Of a stretch of 64,000 bases of DNA, positions 8,248-18,273 are shown one piece after another. Location of the stretch: positions 1 to 64,000 of the forward strand of contig PLCO01000053.1 of the NCBI GenBank assembly GCA_003134815.1, read 5' to 3'. This DNA comes from Acidobacteriaceae bacterium (GTDB lineage Bacteria > Acidobacteriota > Terriglobia > Terriglobales > Acidobacteriaceae). Position numbers and translations under genes: made by a program. Each line of letters begins with the position of its first letter. The stretch's first letter is position 1. A model generated the notes under the pieces. It was not told the origin of the DNA. It did not search any database and was given only the letters and a program-made list of their open reading frames with translations.

Positions 8248-8811
8248 ATGATCAGTTCAGCCAGGCCGCTGCGCCGCGTCGCCGTTTTCTGTGGGTCGGC
8301 CCTCGGGAATAATCCGGCTTTCCGTGCAGAAGCGACAGCTCTCGGCGCCGCAATTGCCAAAGCCGGTCTCGGCCTGGTCTATGGCGGAGCGTGTCGTGGC
8401 CTGATGGGAGCAGTGGCTGACGCGGCGCTCGCCGCGGGCGGAGAGGTGATCGGCGTGCTGCCCGAAGCGCTGAGCGGCCGCGAGATCGGGCACACCGGCC
8501 TGACCACGCTCGAATTCGTTTCGACCATGCACGAGCGAAAGGCTCGTATTCATGAGCTGTCGGATGCAATCCTGGCGCTGCCCGGCGGCTATGGCACGCT
8601 CGATGAATTAATGGAGGCGATCACCTGGGCGCAGATCGGCATTCATGCGAAGCCGTGCATCCTGATCAACACATTGAGTTATTGGAACGGCATGCTGGCC
8701 TTCCTCGACACTGCCGTCGCCGCCGGCTTCATTGATGCGAAGAATCGCGCGCTGGTTCGGGTAGCTGCCGACGCCGCTGAGGCGCTCGAAATGGCGTTTA
8801 ACAGGGCTTAA
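8248..8811 (+). CDS. LOG-family protein (nucleotide 5'-monophosphate phosphoribohydrolase)
   Basis: A 187-residue Rossmann-like protein of the TIGR00730/LOG family. It has the N-terminal VAVFCGSALGNNPAFR and YGGACRGLMGAVADAAL motifs and the active-site signature PGGYGTLDELMEAITWAQIG, with the catalytic Glu and the phosphate-binding PGGxGTxxE. Characterised members release ribose 5-phosphate from cytokinin ribotides or from AMP-like nucleotides. The full domain is present and the length is normal. Bacterial homologues often act on general purine monophosphates, so cytokinin production should not be assumed. The next gene follows after about 35 bp on the same strand. Confidence 0.9.
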   Translation: MISSARPLRRVAVFCGSALGNNPAFRAEATALGAAIAKAGLGLVYGGACRGLMGAVADAALAAGGEVIGVLPEALSGREIGHTGLTTLEFVSTMHERKARIHELSDAILALPGGYGTLDELMEAITWAQIGIHAKPCILINTLSYWNGMLAFLDTAVAAGFIDAKNRALVRVAADAAEALEMAFNRA

Positions 8812-8846
8812 TCCGCGCAGTGCCGGTTCGGCAGTATTATGCCTTT

Positions 8847-9893
8847 ATGTCGACCAAGCTCCGTTTCGGCGTTCTCAGCACCGCCAACATCGGCCTGAAA
8901 AAAGTGATCCCTGCCATGCAGCAGGGCGAACTGACGACCGTTACCGCCATCGCCTCGCGCGACTTGAACAAAGCCCAGGAGGCGGCCACGAAACTTGGCA
9001 TTGCCACTGCCTACGGCTCCTACGAAGAGCTGCTCGCAGACCCCAATATCGATGCCATCTACAATCCGCTGCCCAATCAGCTCCACGTTCCGTGGACAAC
9101 GAAGGCCGCGGAGGCCGGCAAGCATGTGCTCTGCGAAAAGCCGATCAGCATGACCGTGGCTGAGGCAAAAACGCTGCTGGATGTTCGCGCCCGCACCGGT
9201 GTCAAGATTTGTGAAGCCTTCATGATCCGCAGTGCGCCGCAATGGCTGCGCGTGCGCCAACTCCTCGACGAGGGCCGCATTGGCGAGCTGCGCGCCGTCG
9301 CCGGCGTCTACAGCTACTTCAACATCAATTCCGCCAACATCCGCAACCAGGTTGAGACGGGCGGCGGCGGACTCTACGACATCGGCTGCTATCTCGTGCA
9401 ATCTTCGCGCTACGCATTCGGGCGGCAGCCCCAGCGTGTAGTCGGGCTCGTCGATCGCGATGCGCAGACGGGCCGCAATGAGCTGGCGGGTCGCGATACG
9501 CAGGCGGGTATCGACCGGCTGACTTCGGCGATTCTTGATTTCGGTATTGGCCACGCGGTCTTCACATGCAGTACGCAGCAGATCCCCTGCCAGAAGATCC
9601 AGTTTCTCGGCTCGCGCGGCCGCATCGAGCTTGAGATTCCCTTCAACGCTCCCATCGACCGGCCCACGCGACTGTTCATCGATTCGACGGGCGACCTGAC
9701 TTTCAGCGGAATCACGATGGAAGCTTTCCCAACTTCAGATCAGTACGCGCTGCAAGGGGACGCCTTCGCCAGAGCTGTTCGTGACAACACAGACGTGCCG
9801 GTCCCGCTCGAGGACTCGATCGGCAACATGGCTGTGATTGAAGCCATCTTCCGCTCAGGAAAATCAGGCCAATGGGAGCAGCCGGAGCAATAG
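8847..9893 (+). CDS. Gfo/Idh/MocA-family NAD(P)-dependent oxidoreductase
   Basis: A 348-residue dehydrogenase with an N-terminal Rossmann fold (RFGVLSTANIGLKKVIPAM). The EKP motif in KHVLCEKPISMTVAEA supplies the conserved lysine for hydride transfer. The C-terminal alpha/beta domain includes GGGGLYDIGCYLVQSSRYAFG, the usual substrate-pocket region with GxxxDxGxH-like spacing. Members oxidise or reduce sugars and inositols. The start is set at ATG 8847 (MSTKLRFGVLS), the expected N terminus; the track used an upstream GTG at 8820. Substrate unknown; the context (LOG upstream, threonine aldolase convergent) gives no clue. Confidence 0.9.
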   Translation: MSTKLRFGVLSTANIGLKKVIPAMQQGELTTVTAIASRDLNKAQEAATKLGIATAYGSYEELLADPNIDAIYNPLPNQLHVPWTTKAAEAGKHVLCEKPISMTVAEAKTLLDVRARTGVKICEAFMIRSAPQWLRVRQLLDEGRIGELRAVAGVYSYFNINSANIRNQVETGGGGLYDIGCYLVQSSRYAFGRQPQRVVGLVDRDAQTGRNELAGRDTQAGIDRLTSAILDFGIGHAVFTCSTQQIPCQKIQFLGSRGRIELEIPFNAPIDRPTRLFIDSTGDLTFSGITMEAFPTSDQYALQGDAFARAVRDNTDVPVPLEDSIGNMAVIEAIFRSGKSGQWEQPEQ

Positions 9894-9930
9894 GTGCATT
9901 GGTTCGCTGATAGCGTTCTGGTCGCGCCAA

Positions 9931-10980
9931 CTACGCGGCCGCGCTCTCGCGCAGGTCACGGCTCAGCGCCTCTATGCGTTTGGGATCGCTGTCCCATGCA
10001 AACATGAAGCGCGCCGCGCCGCCAATGAAGGTGTAGAAGCTCCATCCGCGCGCGCGAAGATTGTCGAGCACTTTCTCCGGCGCCTCAATGAATACTGCAT
10101 TGGCTTCGACCGGCTGCGCGAGACGCACGCTCGGAATACCCGCAACCTGCGACGCAAATTGCCGTGCACAGCTGTTCGCGTGTTCGGCGTTGCGCAGCCA
10201 CGCGCCGTTTTCCAGCATGCCCACCCATGGCGCCGAAAGAAACCGCATCTTGGCCGCAAGTTGTCCCGCCTGCTTGCAGCGGTAGTCAAAATCTGTCGCC
10301 GATGCGCGATCGAAGAACAGGACAGCTTCGCCCATCGCCATGCCGTTCTTGGCTCCGCCAAAGCACAGCACATCCACGCCGCTCTTCCAGCTCATCTCCG
10401 CCGGCGAACAGCCCAGGCTCGCGCAGGCGTTGGCAAAGCGCGCGCCGTCCATATGCAGCGAAAGTCCGCGCGACCGGCATTCCTCCGAAATCGCGCGCAA
10501 CTCGGCGAGCGTGTAAACGCGGCCGGTCTCAGTGGACTGCGTAAGAGTGACCGCGCGCGGCTTGGGATAGTGAATATCGCTGCGCTTGGTCGCCAGCTCG
10601 CGAATCGCCTCCGGCGTGAGCTTTCCTTCCGGGCTTGCCGCCACAAGCAGTTTGGAGCCGTTCGAGAAGAACTCCGGCGCGCCGCACTCGTCGGTCTCAA
10701 CATGCGCCTGGTCCGAGCAAATCACGCTGTGAAAGGACTGGCAGAGCGACGCCAGCGCCAGCGAGTTGGCTGCGGTGCCATTGAAGACAAAATAGACGTC
10801 GCACTCCGTCTCAAACAATGTGCGGAACGTATCAGCCGCACGGGCTGTCCACGGATCGTCGCCGTAAGACGTAACGTGCCCGCGGTTCGCGGCATCCATT
10901 GCCTGCCACGCCTCAGGACAAATTCCCGCGTAGTTGTCGCTGGCAAACTGCTGCAGTTCGTTAATTTCAATTTCCGCCAT
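9931..10980 (-). CDS. ltaE: Low-specificity L-threonine aldolase
   Basis: A 349-residue fold-type I PLP enzyme that cleaves L-threonine/allo-threonine to glycine and acetaldehyde. Seen are the early NRGHVTSYGDDPWT region, the cofactor-binding FVFNGTAANSLAL, SLHMDGARFANA with the PLP-nitrogen Asp, and the Schiff-base Lys in LCFGGAKNGMAMGEAV. The length fits the family. I placed the start at ATG 10980 (MAEIEINELQQF) rather than the track start 45 bases upstream. It ends close to the convergent Gfo/Idh/MocA gene. About 160 bp without a gene separate it from the hydrogenase operon upstream. Confidence 0.92.
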   Translation of the reverse strand: MAEIEINELQQFASDNYAGICPEAWQAMDAANRGHVTSYGDDPWTARAADTFRTLFETECDVYFVFNGTAANSLALASLCQSFHSVICSDQAHVETDECGAPEFFSNGSKLLVAASPEGKLTPEAIRELATKRSDIHYPKPRAVTLTQSTETGRVYTLAELRAISEECRSRGLSLHMDGARFANACASLGCSPAEMSWKSGVDVLCFGGAKNGMAMGEAVLFFDRASATDFDYRCKQAGQLAAKMRFLSAPWVGMLENGAWLRNAEHANSCARQFASQVAGIPSVRLAQPVEANAVFIEAPEKVLDNLRARGWSFYTFIGGAARFMFAWDSDPKRIEALSRDLRESAAA

Positions 10981-11139
10981 GGCGCGGTCCTCGCTTATTC
11001 GGGACGGAAAGCTCCCCGAACACACTCTTAGATTAACGGTTCCCTTTCAGCTAGTGGGCCGCGATCAAGCTTGACGTTTGAAGTCGCTGTAGCGGCAGTA
11101 CGCCGAACCTCGCTCAGAATGACGGTATCTTTCCATTGC

Positions 11140-11646
11140 TCATTCCTGAGGATGCTGCACGAGGGTCGCTGCGCGTCGTTCCGGTTCGGAAGCGACGATG
11201 GCCCGATGGACTGCCTGGACCGCGATGGGAATAGCCGCCGTGACCGGCTCGGTCAACTGCTCTTGCAGTTCGAAAGATTTGCCGCCTATCGTTATCGATA
11301 CAGCGCGTGCGGGGATGCGCCCGTAAAGATCCTGCGTGAGCTTGAGCAGCGAAGCGGGATCGAGATGGTGGGTAAAGATGCGAGGCAGGGATTGGGCCGG
11401 GCTCAGGCTATGAGTGGACACGACGCCGGGTTGAGCGATTGCAGAGCAGTCGAGGAAGATCGCAGTGTTCGATCTGCTCAACGGCTCAGCGTGTTCGGGC
11501 AGTAATTGCTGGGTCAGGATGACTTCAACCGCTGATTCAGCCGGTTCGTTTTGGAACTCGTCTTGCAGCGCTGAGCCAATGCGCCAGCCCACGCCGTCAT
11601 CGCCGCGCAGCGTATTGCCGCAGGCCAACACCAGTACCGGTTTCAT
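11140..11646 (-). CDS. hoxW: Hydrogenase maturation endopeptidase (HoxW/HyaD type)
   Basis: A 168-residue protease of the M52 family that removes the C-terminal peptide of the [NiFe] large subunit after nickel insertion. The signature ACGNTLRGDDGVGWRIG carries the Asp that ligates nickel, and further family residues are seen in IFLDCSAIAQPG and FTHHLDPASLL. It is the last gene of the leftward hox operon, 11 bp after hoxH, whose C terminus should be its substrate. Length and motifs are intact. The symbol hoxW rests on position and partner. Confidence 0.88.
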   Translation of the reverse strand: MKPVLVLACGNTLRGDDGVGWRIGSALQDEFQNEPAESAVEVILTQQLLPEHAEPLSRSNTAIFLDCSAIAQPGVVSTHSLSPAQSLPRIFTHHLDPASLLKLTQDLYGRIPARAVSITIGGKSFELQEQLTEPVTAAIPIAVQAVHRAIVASEPERRAATLVQHPQE

Positions 11647-11657
11647 CCCTTGCGCCC

Positions 11658-13082
11658 TCAGCCTCTGCGAAGTTCATCCAGCTTTGTGCCATCCGGGGCC
11701 AGCAGCTTGATCGATAGCGGCATCTGCCCGTAGGCGTGCGTCGAGCAGCTCAGGCAAGGGTCGAAGGTGCGAATCACGGCTTCCACCCGATTCAGCATTC
11801 CATCTTCAAGCTTGTCACCTTTCACATAGCGCTGTGCGGTCTGCAGCACGCCCCTGTTCATGGCGTTATTGTTCTGGCCGGTAGCGATGATCAGGTTTGC
11901 CCAAACCATCTGGCCGTTTTCGTCGACTTTGTAATGGTGCATGAGCGTTCCGCGCGGCGCCTCGGCAACGCCGGAGCCTTCGAGCCGATTCACACCCGCA
12001 GTCGCGCGCACATGCTTGTCGAGGATTGTGGGATCGCCGAAGATCCGCTCGATCATCTCGATCCCATGCAAAATGTCGATCAATCGCGCGTGGTGGTAGT
12101 AGAACGAACCCAGCACAGGCCCATTGGCCTTTTGCTTAAATTCTTTGAGTTCGACGTCGGCCAGCGGCGTTCCGGCATGGCTTACGATATTCAGCCGGGC
12201 CAGTGGACCTACGCGATAGGAGCCTTCGGGATAACCCAATGGCTTGTAATAGGGGAATTTCATATATGAGAACGGCTCAACTGCTTCACCGAAATGCTTT
12301 TCAAACTGCGCAGCCCGCAGCTTGTCGAGCAGGATTTTGCCTTTCGCATCGATCAACCGCAACTTGCCGTCAGTGAACTCCAGGCCACCGTCATCGGCCA
12401 CCATGCCCAGAAATGCGCCGGGGAAGTTGGCGAAACTTTCCGCCTCGTCCCGGAAACGGTCGGCAATCCGCTTATACCAATCGAGCGCGAGCTTGATGTT
12501 GGCATAGGCTTCTGGAATCAGACCCAGAATCTCGTCGCGCTTGGCCGGATCGAGCGGCTCCGTTACTCCGCCCGGCACCACCCATCCCGGATGAATGCGC
12601 TTGCGGCCCAGCAGCTCAATCATGTGCTGGCCGAAGCGCCGCAGGCCGATCCCCGCACGTCCGAGCTCGGGATTTGCACTGGCCACGCCGAAGATATTGC
12701 GCTGCGCAGGATCGGCATCCATGCCCAGCAGCAGATCGGGCGATGCAAGATAGAAAAAACTCAACGCGTGCGACTGAATGGTCTGCGCCAGGTTCAGCGC
12801 GCGCCGCAGTTTGGCAGCGGTGGGCGGAATCTCGATCGACATAATCGCTTCGCACGCCTTGGCCGAAGCAATCAGGTGGCTCACGGGGCAGATGCCGCAG
12901 ATGCGCGCCATCAGGCTGGGCATTTCATAGTAAGGCCGACCCTCGCAAAATTTCTCAAAGCCGCGAACCTGAGTCACGCTGAAATAAGCTTCTGTAACTT
13001 CACCCTGGTCGTTAGTTTTGAGCGTGATCTTGCCGTGGCCTTCAAGGCGAGTTACCGGGTCGATGGTGATGGTCTGCGACAT
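11658..13082 (-). CDS. hoxH: NAD-coupled [NiFe] hydrogenase large subunit
   Basis: A 474-residue catalytic subunit holding the NiFe(CN)2CO centre. The N-terminal pair of cysteines is in [11 protein letters not shown] (about residue 65) and the C-terminal pair in [16 protein letters not shown]. The mature protein should end at the His after CLSC, the remaining roughly 25 residues being cut off by the protease encoded next. The [10 protein letters not shown] form is typical of group 3 (Hox/Mvh-like) enzymes. The ATG at 13082 is used because AAGGAG lies 10 bases upstream; the track start is an in-frame TTG three codons earlier. The neighbours hoxE, F, U and Y identify group 3d. Confidence 0.95.
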   Translation of the reverse strand: MSQTITIDPVTRLEGHGKITLKTNDQGEVTEAYFSVTQVRGFEKFCEGRPYYEMPSLMARICGICPVSHLIASAKACEAIMSIEIPPTAAKLRRALNLAQTIQSHALSFFYLASPDLLLGMDADPAQRNIFGVASANPELGRAGIGLRRFGQHMIELLGRKRIHPGWVVPGGVTEPLDPAKRDEILGLIPEAYANIKLALDWYKRIADRFRDEAESFANFPGAFLGMVADDGGLEFTDGKLRLIDAKGKILLDKLRAAQFEKHFGEAVEPFSYMKFPYYKPLGYPEGSYRVGPLARLNIVSHAGTPLADVELKEFKQKANGPVLGSFYYHHARLIDILHGIEMIERIFGDPTILDKHVRATAGVNRLEGSGVAEAPRGTLMHHYKVDENGQMVWANLIIATGQNNNAMNRGVLQTAQRYVKGDKLEDGMLNRVEAVIRTFDPCLSCSTHAYGQMPLSIKLLAPDGTKLDELRRG

Positions 13083-13113
13083 GGCGTTCAATCTCCTTTT
13101 GGGCCGGATCGGG

Positions 13114-13151
13114 CCTTATGCGCCGAAGCGGGCCCTATGCGCCGAAGCGGG
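13114..13151. repeat. 19-bp tandem duplication at the hoxY stop codon
   Basis: Two 19-bp copies containing ATGCGCCGAAGCGGG lie head to tail, differing by one base. On the minus strand each encodes the hoxY terminus (RFGA plus stop), so hoxY ends in the first copy and the second is non-coding spacer before hoxH. Confidence 0.75.
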
Positions 13152-13692
13152 TCAGACTTGCCACGTCCGGAGTGCGTCCGGCCAATAGGTCGCTCAATAC
13201 GGTGTAGAAGGTATCCGCTGACGGCGGGCAGCCGGGCAGATACATATCCACTTTCACAAACTCATGCACCGGGCGTACTTTTTCAAGCAGCGCCGGAACA
13301 ATCACACATGGAATCTGCGCCTGGGTTGCGACATTCTGTTCATAGGCGCGATCGAGAATCGCTTCCGGACCAAACGGATTGCGCATCGAGGGCACGTTGC
13401 CGGTCACCGCGCAGTCGCCCATGGCGATCAGGAATTTAGTATGTTTGCGAATGTTGTGAATCTTGTGCTCGTCTTCCACGCTGCTGATCGCGCCCTCGAC
13501 CAGGGCCACATCGACGCGCTCCGGGTAAACCTTGAAGTCGACAAGCGGGCTGTAGACCAGATCGAATTGACTGCCCAACTCGAGCAACCGCTCGTCCATA
13601 TCAAGGAAAGACATGTGGCAGCCCGAGCAGCCGTCCAGCCATACCGTTGCGACTTTGATCTTGCTTGCGGTTTTGCCAGCGGTTTCGCTCAT
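13135..13692 (-). CDS. hoxY: NAD-coupled [NiFe] hydrogenase small subunit
   Basis: A 185-residue small subunit that binds the [4Fe-4S] cluster next to the NiFe site. Cluster cysteines are seen in [30 protein letters not shown] and [13 protein letters not shown]. The short length without extra C-terminal clusters or a Tat signal is typical of cytoplasmic group 3 enzymes. The start at 13692 forms an ATGA overlap with the hoxU stop and is where homology begins; the track start is 43 codons too early, inside hoxU. It passes electrons between HoxH and the HoxEFU diaphorase. Confidence 0.94.
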   Translation of the reverse strand: MSETAGKTASKIKVATVWLDGCSGCHMSFLDMDERLLELGSQFDLVYSPLVDFKVYPERVDVALVEGAISSVEDEHKIHNIRKHTKFLIAMGDCAVTGNVPSMRNPFGPEAILDRAYEQNVATQAQIPCVIVPALLEKVRPVHEFVKVDMYLPGCPPSADTFYTVLSDLLAGRTPDVASLTRFGA

Positions 13693-14402
13693 TGTCCCTC
13701 CCGCATCATGTTGAGGTAGGGCAGAAACTCTGGATGCTTGGGATGCTCGGCGCCAAATTTGCTTTTTTCGGACAATGCGCCGGTCGGACACACTTGAACA
13801 CATTTGCCGCAACGGGTACACGAGGATTCACCCCAGGGTTGATGCAGGTCGGCGATCAGCATCGAATCGATGCCGCGGCCCATAATATCCCAGACATGCG
13901 CGCCCTCAATCTCCGCGCATACCCGCACGCATCGCGTACACAAGATGCAGCGATTATGGTCCAGAACAAAACGCTCATGCGATGCATCTACATCCAGCTT
14001 GGGGTTGCGATAGGGAAGTCGCACATGAGTCAAACCCTGCGACTGCGCCGTCGATTGCAACTCGCAATGCCCATTCGCCACGCACACTGAACAGATGTGG
14101 TTGCGCTCCGCAAAGAACAATTCCAGAATCGTCTGCCGGTAATGCTTTAGCCGGTCCGAGGCTGTAGTCACCTCCATGCCTTCCTCCACCTTCAGCACGC
14201 AAGATGGAAAAAGCTTGGGAGAGTTCTTCACCTCTACGAGGCACATCCGGCATGCGCCCACTTCTGAAAGCCCATCGAGATGACAAAGCGTGGGGATGGA
14301 GATGTTGTTTTCCCGCGCCACCTCCAGCACCGTCTGGCCGGCGCTTCCGCTCACATTCACTCCGTCGATGACAAGTGTTTTTACATCCACTGGAGCGCTC
14401 AT
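13689..14402 (-). CDS. hoxU: Hydrogenase diaphorase subunit, iron-sulfur (NuoG-N-like)
   Basis: A 237-residue electron-transfer subunit. The N terminus is a [2Fe-2S] ferredoxin fold ([21 protein letters not shown]). Next comes a NuoG-type [4Fe-4S] region with a Cys/His set ([15 protein letters not shown]), then two classical 4Fe-4S motifs ([13 protein letters not shown] and [17 protein letters not shown]). This is the standard HoxU layout linking HoxF to HoxY. It overlaps hoxF and hoxY by 4 bp on each side, so the operon is tightly coupled. Confidence 0.94.
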   Translation of the reverse strand: MSAPVDVKTLVIDGVNVSGSAGQTVLEVARENNISIPTLCHLDGLSEVGACRMCLVEVKNSPKLFPSCVLKVEEGMEVTTASDRLKHYRQTILELFFAERNHICSVCVANGHCELQSTAQSQGLTHVRLPYRNPKLDVDASHERFVLDHNRCILCTRCVRVCAEIEGAHVWDIMGRGIDSMLIADLHQPWGESSCTRCGKCVQVCPTGALSEKSKFGAEHPKHPEFLPYLNMMREGQ

Positions 14403-16087
14403 GCCGGCACCTCCGCTTGGGACAACTCAGACAAGGGCTTGCTGCCGCACGCGCATACACCCGCGCGGCAATGCTGGTGATCGATGTGCTCCATGTATTC
14501 ATGCTTGAAGTAGCGCAGCGTGCTCAGCACTGGATTCGGCGCGGTCATGCCCAGCCCGCATAGGCTCGTGTTTTTCACCACGTCGCACAGGTCGATCAGC
14601 AGATCGAGATCGGCGTGGCTCGCTTTGCCGTCGCAAATCTTGGTCAGCAATTGATACATCTGCGCTGTGCCCGCGCGGCAGGGAATGCATTTGCCGCAGG
14701 ATTCCGTCATGCAGAACTCCATAAAGAAGCGCGCTACATTAACCATGCAGGAGGTATCGTCCATCACGATCATGCCGCCCGAGCCCATCATCGAGCCCAC
14801 GTCGATAAGCGCCTCGTAGCTGATGGGCAGATCCAGATGCTCCTCGGGAATGCAGCCGCCGGAAGGTCCGCCCGTCTGCACCGCTTTGAACTTTCGCCCG
14901 TTGGGAACCCCGCCGCCAATGCCGAAGATGATCTCGCGTAATGGCATTCCCATGGGAATTTCGACAAGTCCGGTGTTGGTAATTTTTCCCGTCAGCGCGA
15001 AGACCTTAGTGCCCTTGCTCTTCTCCGTGCCTATGCTCGCGTACCACTCCGCGCCCTTGCGAATGATTGGGGCCACATTTGCGAATGTTTCCACATTATT
15101 GATGAGTGTCGGCGAGCCCCACAGACCCGAGACTGCCGGATATGGAGGCCGCGGCCGGGGCTGTCCGCGCAGCCCTTCGATCGATGCAATCAACGCTGTC
15201 TCTTCGCCGCAGACAAACGCTCCCGCGCCCAGGCGAATCTCAATGTCAAACGCGAATGTCGTCCCGCAGATGTTATTGCCCAGTAATCCACGCCGGCGCG
15301 CATCGCGAAGAGAAGACGTCATCCGAGTTACAGCCAGCGGATACTCGGCGCGCACATAGATGTATCCTTTGCTCGCTCCCACCGCATAACCCGCAATAGC
15401 CATTCCCTCGATCACACGTTGCGGATCGCTCTCCAGCACGCTGCGATCCATGAAGGCTCCCGGATCGCCCTCGTCAGCATTGCAGATCACGTACTTCTGC
15501 GCGCCTACCGCCTTGGCCACGGTGCTCCACTTCAGTCCGGTCGGATAGCCGCCGCCGCCTCGCCCGCGCAGCCCGCTCTTCGAAATCTGCTCGATCACCG
15601 TCTGCGGGCTCATCTCTGTCAGCGCCTTGATCAGCGCCTGATACCCATCACGGCCGATGTACTCGTCGATCTTTTCCGGATCGATATAGCCGGAGTTTTC
15701 CAACACGATCGGAATCTGACCACGGAAGTACTGATCCAGGTGCGCGGTCAGTCGTTCAACCGGCTTGCCGCCGAGGCTTTCAATCAATGCCTTGACATCG
15801 CCCTCGCGCACACCGGCGTACAGTGTCTGCGCGCCTGCATCTGCCGCAGAACCAACACGCACCAGCGGTCCGGCCGCGCACAAACCCATGCAGCCAGTGC
15901 CGCGTACATGACATCGCTTGCCGGTGCGGGGAGAAGCAGCGGCAGCTTCAGCCGTCAATGTGTCTTTGAGCTTGTCGCTGTGCTGCGACAGACAGCCAAG
16001 CGCAACGCATACATTCACTTCAAAATCTGATGCTTCACGATCCGCGTTGGCCTCTTCGGCAATCTGCAGCAGTTCTTCGCTAGTCAT
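14399..16087 (-). CDS. hoxF: Hydrogenase diaphorase subunit, NADH/FMN-binding (NuoF-like)
   Basis: A 562-residue subunit that exchanges electrons with NAD(H). The N-terminal 100 residues form a thioredoxin-like [2Fe-2S] domain ([29 protein letters not shown]). The NuoF core follows: the NADH-binding [16 protein letters not shown], the FMN region [13 protein letters not shown], and the [4Fe-4S] ligands [13 protein letters not shown] with a fourth Cys in NTSLCGLG. Length fits HoxF. It overlaps hoxE by 8 bp and hoxU by 4 bp. Confidence 0.95.
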   Translation of the reverse strand: MTSEELLQIAEEANADREASDFEVNVCVALGCLSQHSDKLKDTLTAEAAAASPRTGKRCHVRGTGCMGLCAAGPLVRVGSAADAGAQTLYAGVREGDVKALIESLGGKPVERLTAHLDQYFRGQIPIVLENSGYIDPEKIDEYIGRDGYQALIKALTEMSPQTVIEQISKSGLRGRGGGGYPTGLKWSTVAKAVGAQKYVICNADEGDPGAFMDRSVLESDPQRVIEGMAIAGYAVGASKGYIYVRAEYPLAVTRMTSSLRDARRRGLLGNNICGTTFAFDIEIRLGAGAFVCGEETALIASIEGLRGQPRPRPPYPAVSGLWGSPTLINNVETFANVAPIIRKGAEWYASIGTEKSKGTKVFALTGKITNTGLVEIPMGMPLREIIFGIGGGVPNGRKFKAVQTGGPSGGCIPEEHLDLPISYEALIDVGSMMGSGGMIVMDDTSCMVNVARFFMEFCMTESCGKCIPCRAGTAQMYQLLTKICDGKASHADLDLLIDLCDVVKNTSLCGLGMTAPNPVLSTLRYFKHEYMEHIDHQHCRAGVCACGSKPLSELSQAEVPA

Positions 16088-16577
16088 GCGCTGCCCACCT
16101 CTCCAACTGCTCCAGCATCACGCCAGGTTCCACCAGGCCCAACAACTCGCTATCCTCAAGAATCACGGGAGCGCGGCCGCATGCTCCTACGCAACGGGCC
16201 GTCATTAGGGAAATGTTGCCGTCCGGAGTGGTGTGGCCGGCCTTGATCTTCAGTCTCTTTTCTGCCTCAGCCATCAGCCGGTCCGCGCCCTTGATATAGC
16301 AGGCTGTGCCCAGGCAGATGGTGCAGGTGTGCTTGCCCGCGGGTTTCAAGCTGAAGTGATTATAAAAAGTCGCCACGCCAAACGCCTGACTCAACGGAAC
16401 GTGTAACGACTGGGCGACAAAGCGGATCGCAACATCGTCGAGAAATCCGAAGGAGGATTGTACGGTGTGCAACGTTTCAATCAGCGCATGGCGAGCAAAG
16501 CCATGACGCCGCATAGTGCCGTTGACGATTTTCCAACGCTTGTCGTCCGATGGAAGCGGTGGTGGTGCGAGGTTCAT
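16080..16577 (-). CDS. hoxE: Hydrogenase diaphorase subunit, [2Fe-2S] (NuoE-like)
   Basis: A 165-residue thioredoxin-like ferredoxin that forms part of the diaphorase module. The [2Fe-2S] ligands are in TICLGTACYIKGAD and MTARCVGACGRAPV, preceded by the helical NuoE region (VPLSQAFGVATFYNHFSL). It is the first gene of the leftward operon; a GGAGGT site sits 6 bases before the ATG. HoxE is present in cyanobacterial-type enzymes and absent from the classic Ralstonia SH, so this locus follows the five-subunit hoxEFUYH plan. Confidence 0.94.
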   Translation of the reverse strand: MNLAPPPLPSDDKRWKIVNGTMRRHGFARHALIETLHTVQSSFGFLDDVAIRFVAQSLHVPLSQAFGVATFYNHFSLKPAGKHTCTICLGTACYIKGADRLMAEAEKRLKIKAGHTTPDGNISLMTARCVGACGRAPVILEDSELLGLVEPGVMLEQLERWAAHD

Positions 16578-16894
16578 TCGTCTACCTCCGGCGTGTAACT
16601 CGCTCTATCCATGTTCTATGCGCGGGGCCTGTGGTTGGCCCGTGACTCTCGTCACAGGCAGAGATTTTGGCGCGGTTTTGTCCCATATGGCGACAGAGTT
16701 TCCGCACTGATCGACACCATCGGGAGGCCGCGAACAGAACGAGGACGGTGCGGGACATCCAAACCTATCGCGCTTCGCGCTTGTACTGCGTATTACAGGC
16801 TAGTCCCAGTCAGATTGGAACCAGCCGAGATGTGAGCCAGAACACGCTCAAGACAAGTCTGCACGCCTATGATGGTTGCAAAGGAGCTAATACC
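16578..16894. promoter_or_regulatory. Divergent control region of the hox and hyp operons with a CRP/FNR-like palindrome
   Basis: This 317-bp gap must hold promoters for hoxE (leftward) and hypC (rightward). At 16642-16655 GTGA-N6-TCAC forms the core of a CRP/FNR-family site, about 65 bp upstream of hoxE. I find no convincing -10/-35 pair on either strand. AAGGAG at 16881-16886 is the hypC ribosome site. Oxygen or redox control is plausible but inferred. Confidence 0.4.
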
Positions 16895-17158
16895 GTGTGC
16901 CTTGCGATTCCGGGAAAACTGCTGGCGAAGACCGAAGAAGACGGAATGCTTTGCGGCCGCGTGGAGTTTGGTGGAATCGTGCGCACGGCTTGCCTGGATC
17001 TTTTGCCGGAGGCCAATGTCGGGGACTATCTACTTGTGCATGTAGGCTTTGCCATCAGCCGCATCGATGAGCAAGAAGCTACGGCCACGCTGGCTTACCT
17101 GGAAGAACTGGGTGAGTTGCAGGCAGAACTGGGCGCGCCCGAGAAAGGCCGGCCGTGA
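16895..17158 (+). CDS. hypC: Hydrogenase assembly chaperone
   Basis: An 87-residue HypC/HybG-type chaperone that carries the Fe(CN)2CO unit from HypD to the large subunit. The true start is the GTG at 16895, giving M-C-L-A-I-P-G, with the invariant Cys2 needed for iron binding; AAGGAG lies 8 bases upstream. The track shows a much longer frame from 16667, which has no homology before this point. It opens the rightward hypCDEABF operon and overlaps hypD by 4 bp (GTGA). Confidence 0.93.
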   Translation: MCLAIPGKLLAKTEEDGMLCGRVEFGGIVRTACLDLLPEANVGDYLLVHVGFAISRIDEQEATATLAYLEELGELQAELGAPEKGRP

Positions 17159-18273
17159 AGCATCTGGATGAGTATCGCGACGAAAAGCTGGCGCGCGCGC
17201 TGGTTGAGCGGCTGCGGCGGACAGCAACCAAACCATGGGTGCTGATGGAGGTTTGCGGCGGCCAGACGCATACGCTGGTGCGCTATGGGATCGACGGGCT
17301 GCTGCCGGCGGGCATGGAGATGATCCACGGGCCCGGCTGCCCTGTGTGCGTAACTCCGCTGGAAACGATCGACAAGGCAATTGCATTGGCGGAAATGAAG
17401 GGTGTGATTCTTGCCTCGTATGGAGACATGCTACGGGTTCCGGGGTCGACGACCGACCTGCTGCGCGTGAAGGCCCAGGACGGCGATGTGCGCATGGTCT
17501 ATTCGCCATTGGATGCGTTGCGGCTGGCGAAAGAAAATCCGTCGCGCGAGGTGGTCTTTTTCGGAGTTGGATTTGAGACGACGGCGCCCCCCAATGCGGC
17601 AGCGGTTTGGCAGGCGGCGCGGCAGGGCGTGATGAACTTTTCACTCCTTGCCTCGCATGTGCTTGTACCGCCGGCGCTGCGCGCACTGCTCGGCGCAGAG
17701 GGAAACCGCGTGCAGGGCCTGATTGCGCCCGGACATGTGTGCGTAGTGGTGGGTCTGGACGAATACCACGAAATCGCGCGCGAATTTAGGCTGCCAATTG
17801 TGGTGGGCGGATTTGAGCCGGTGGATCTGCTGGAGGCCGTCGCCATGCTCTGCGACCAACTGGAAGAGGGCCGCGCCGAAGTGGAGAACCAGTACACCCG
17901 CTCGGTGCGCATGGAAGGCAATCGCCATGCGCAGCAGATGCTTGCTGACGTTCTGGAAGTCTGCGACCGGAAGTGGCGAGGGTTGGGCGAGATTCCAAAG
18001 AGCGGGCTGAAGATTCGCGCAAAATATGCGGCGTGGGACGCGGAGGTGAAATTTGATCTCAAGGAGACGCGCGTAGACGAGCCGGCTGAATGCATCAGCG
18101 CGCTGATTTTGCAGGGGCGCCGGAAACCGACAGAGTGCTCGGCATTCGGCGTGCGCTGTACGCCGGAGCGGCCGCTGGGCGCGCCGATGGTTTCCGCTGA
18201 GGGCGCATGCGCGGCGTATTACCAGTACCGCAGGCACGAAGCGGAAAGCGAATTGGCCGGAGGCGTGCGATGA
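17155..18273 (+). CDS. hypD: Hydrogenase Fe-cyanide/CO cofactor assembly protein
   Basis: A 372-residue [4Fe-4S] scaffold on which the Fe(CN)2CO group is built together with HypC. Conserved motifs are all present: [52 protein letters not shown], and the C-terminal cluster cysteines in [32 protein letters not shown]. It uses a GTG start overlapping the hypC stop. Length is standard. Confidence 0.95.
   Translation: MKHLDEYRDEKLARALVERLRRTATKPWVLMEVCGGQTHTLVRYGIDGLLPAGMEMIHGPGCPVCVTPLETIDKAIALAEMKGVILASYGDMLRVPGSTTDLLRVKAQDGDVRMVYSPLDALRLAKENPSREVVFFGVGFETTAPPNAAAVWQAARQGVMNFSLLASHVLVPPALRALLGAEGNRVQGLIAPGHVCVVVGLDEYHEIAREFRLPIVVGGFEPVDLLEAVAMLCDQLEEGRAEVENQYTRSVRMEGNRHAQQMLADVLEVCDRKWRGLGEIPKSGLKIRAKYAAWDAEVKFDLKETRVDEPAECISALILQGRRKPTECSAFGVRCTPERPLGAPMVSAEGACAAYYQYRRHEAESELAGGVR

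Noticed and set aside
16667-16738. Divergent long N-terminal extension of HypC
   Set aside because: The function of HypC requires Cys at position 2, which only the GTG at 16895 provides, with a good ribosome site.
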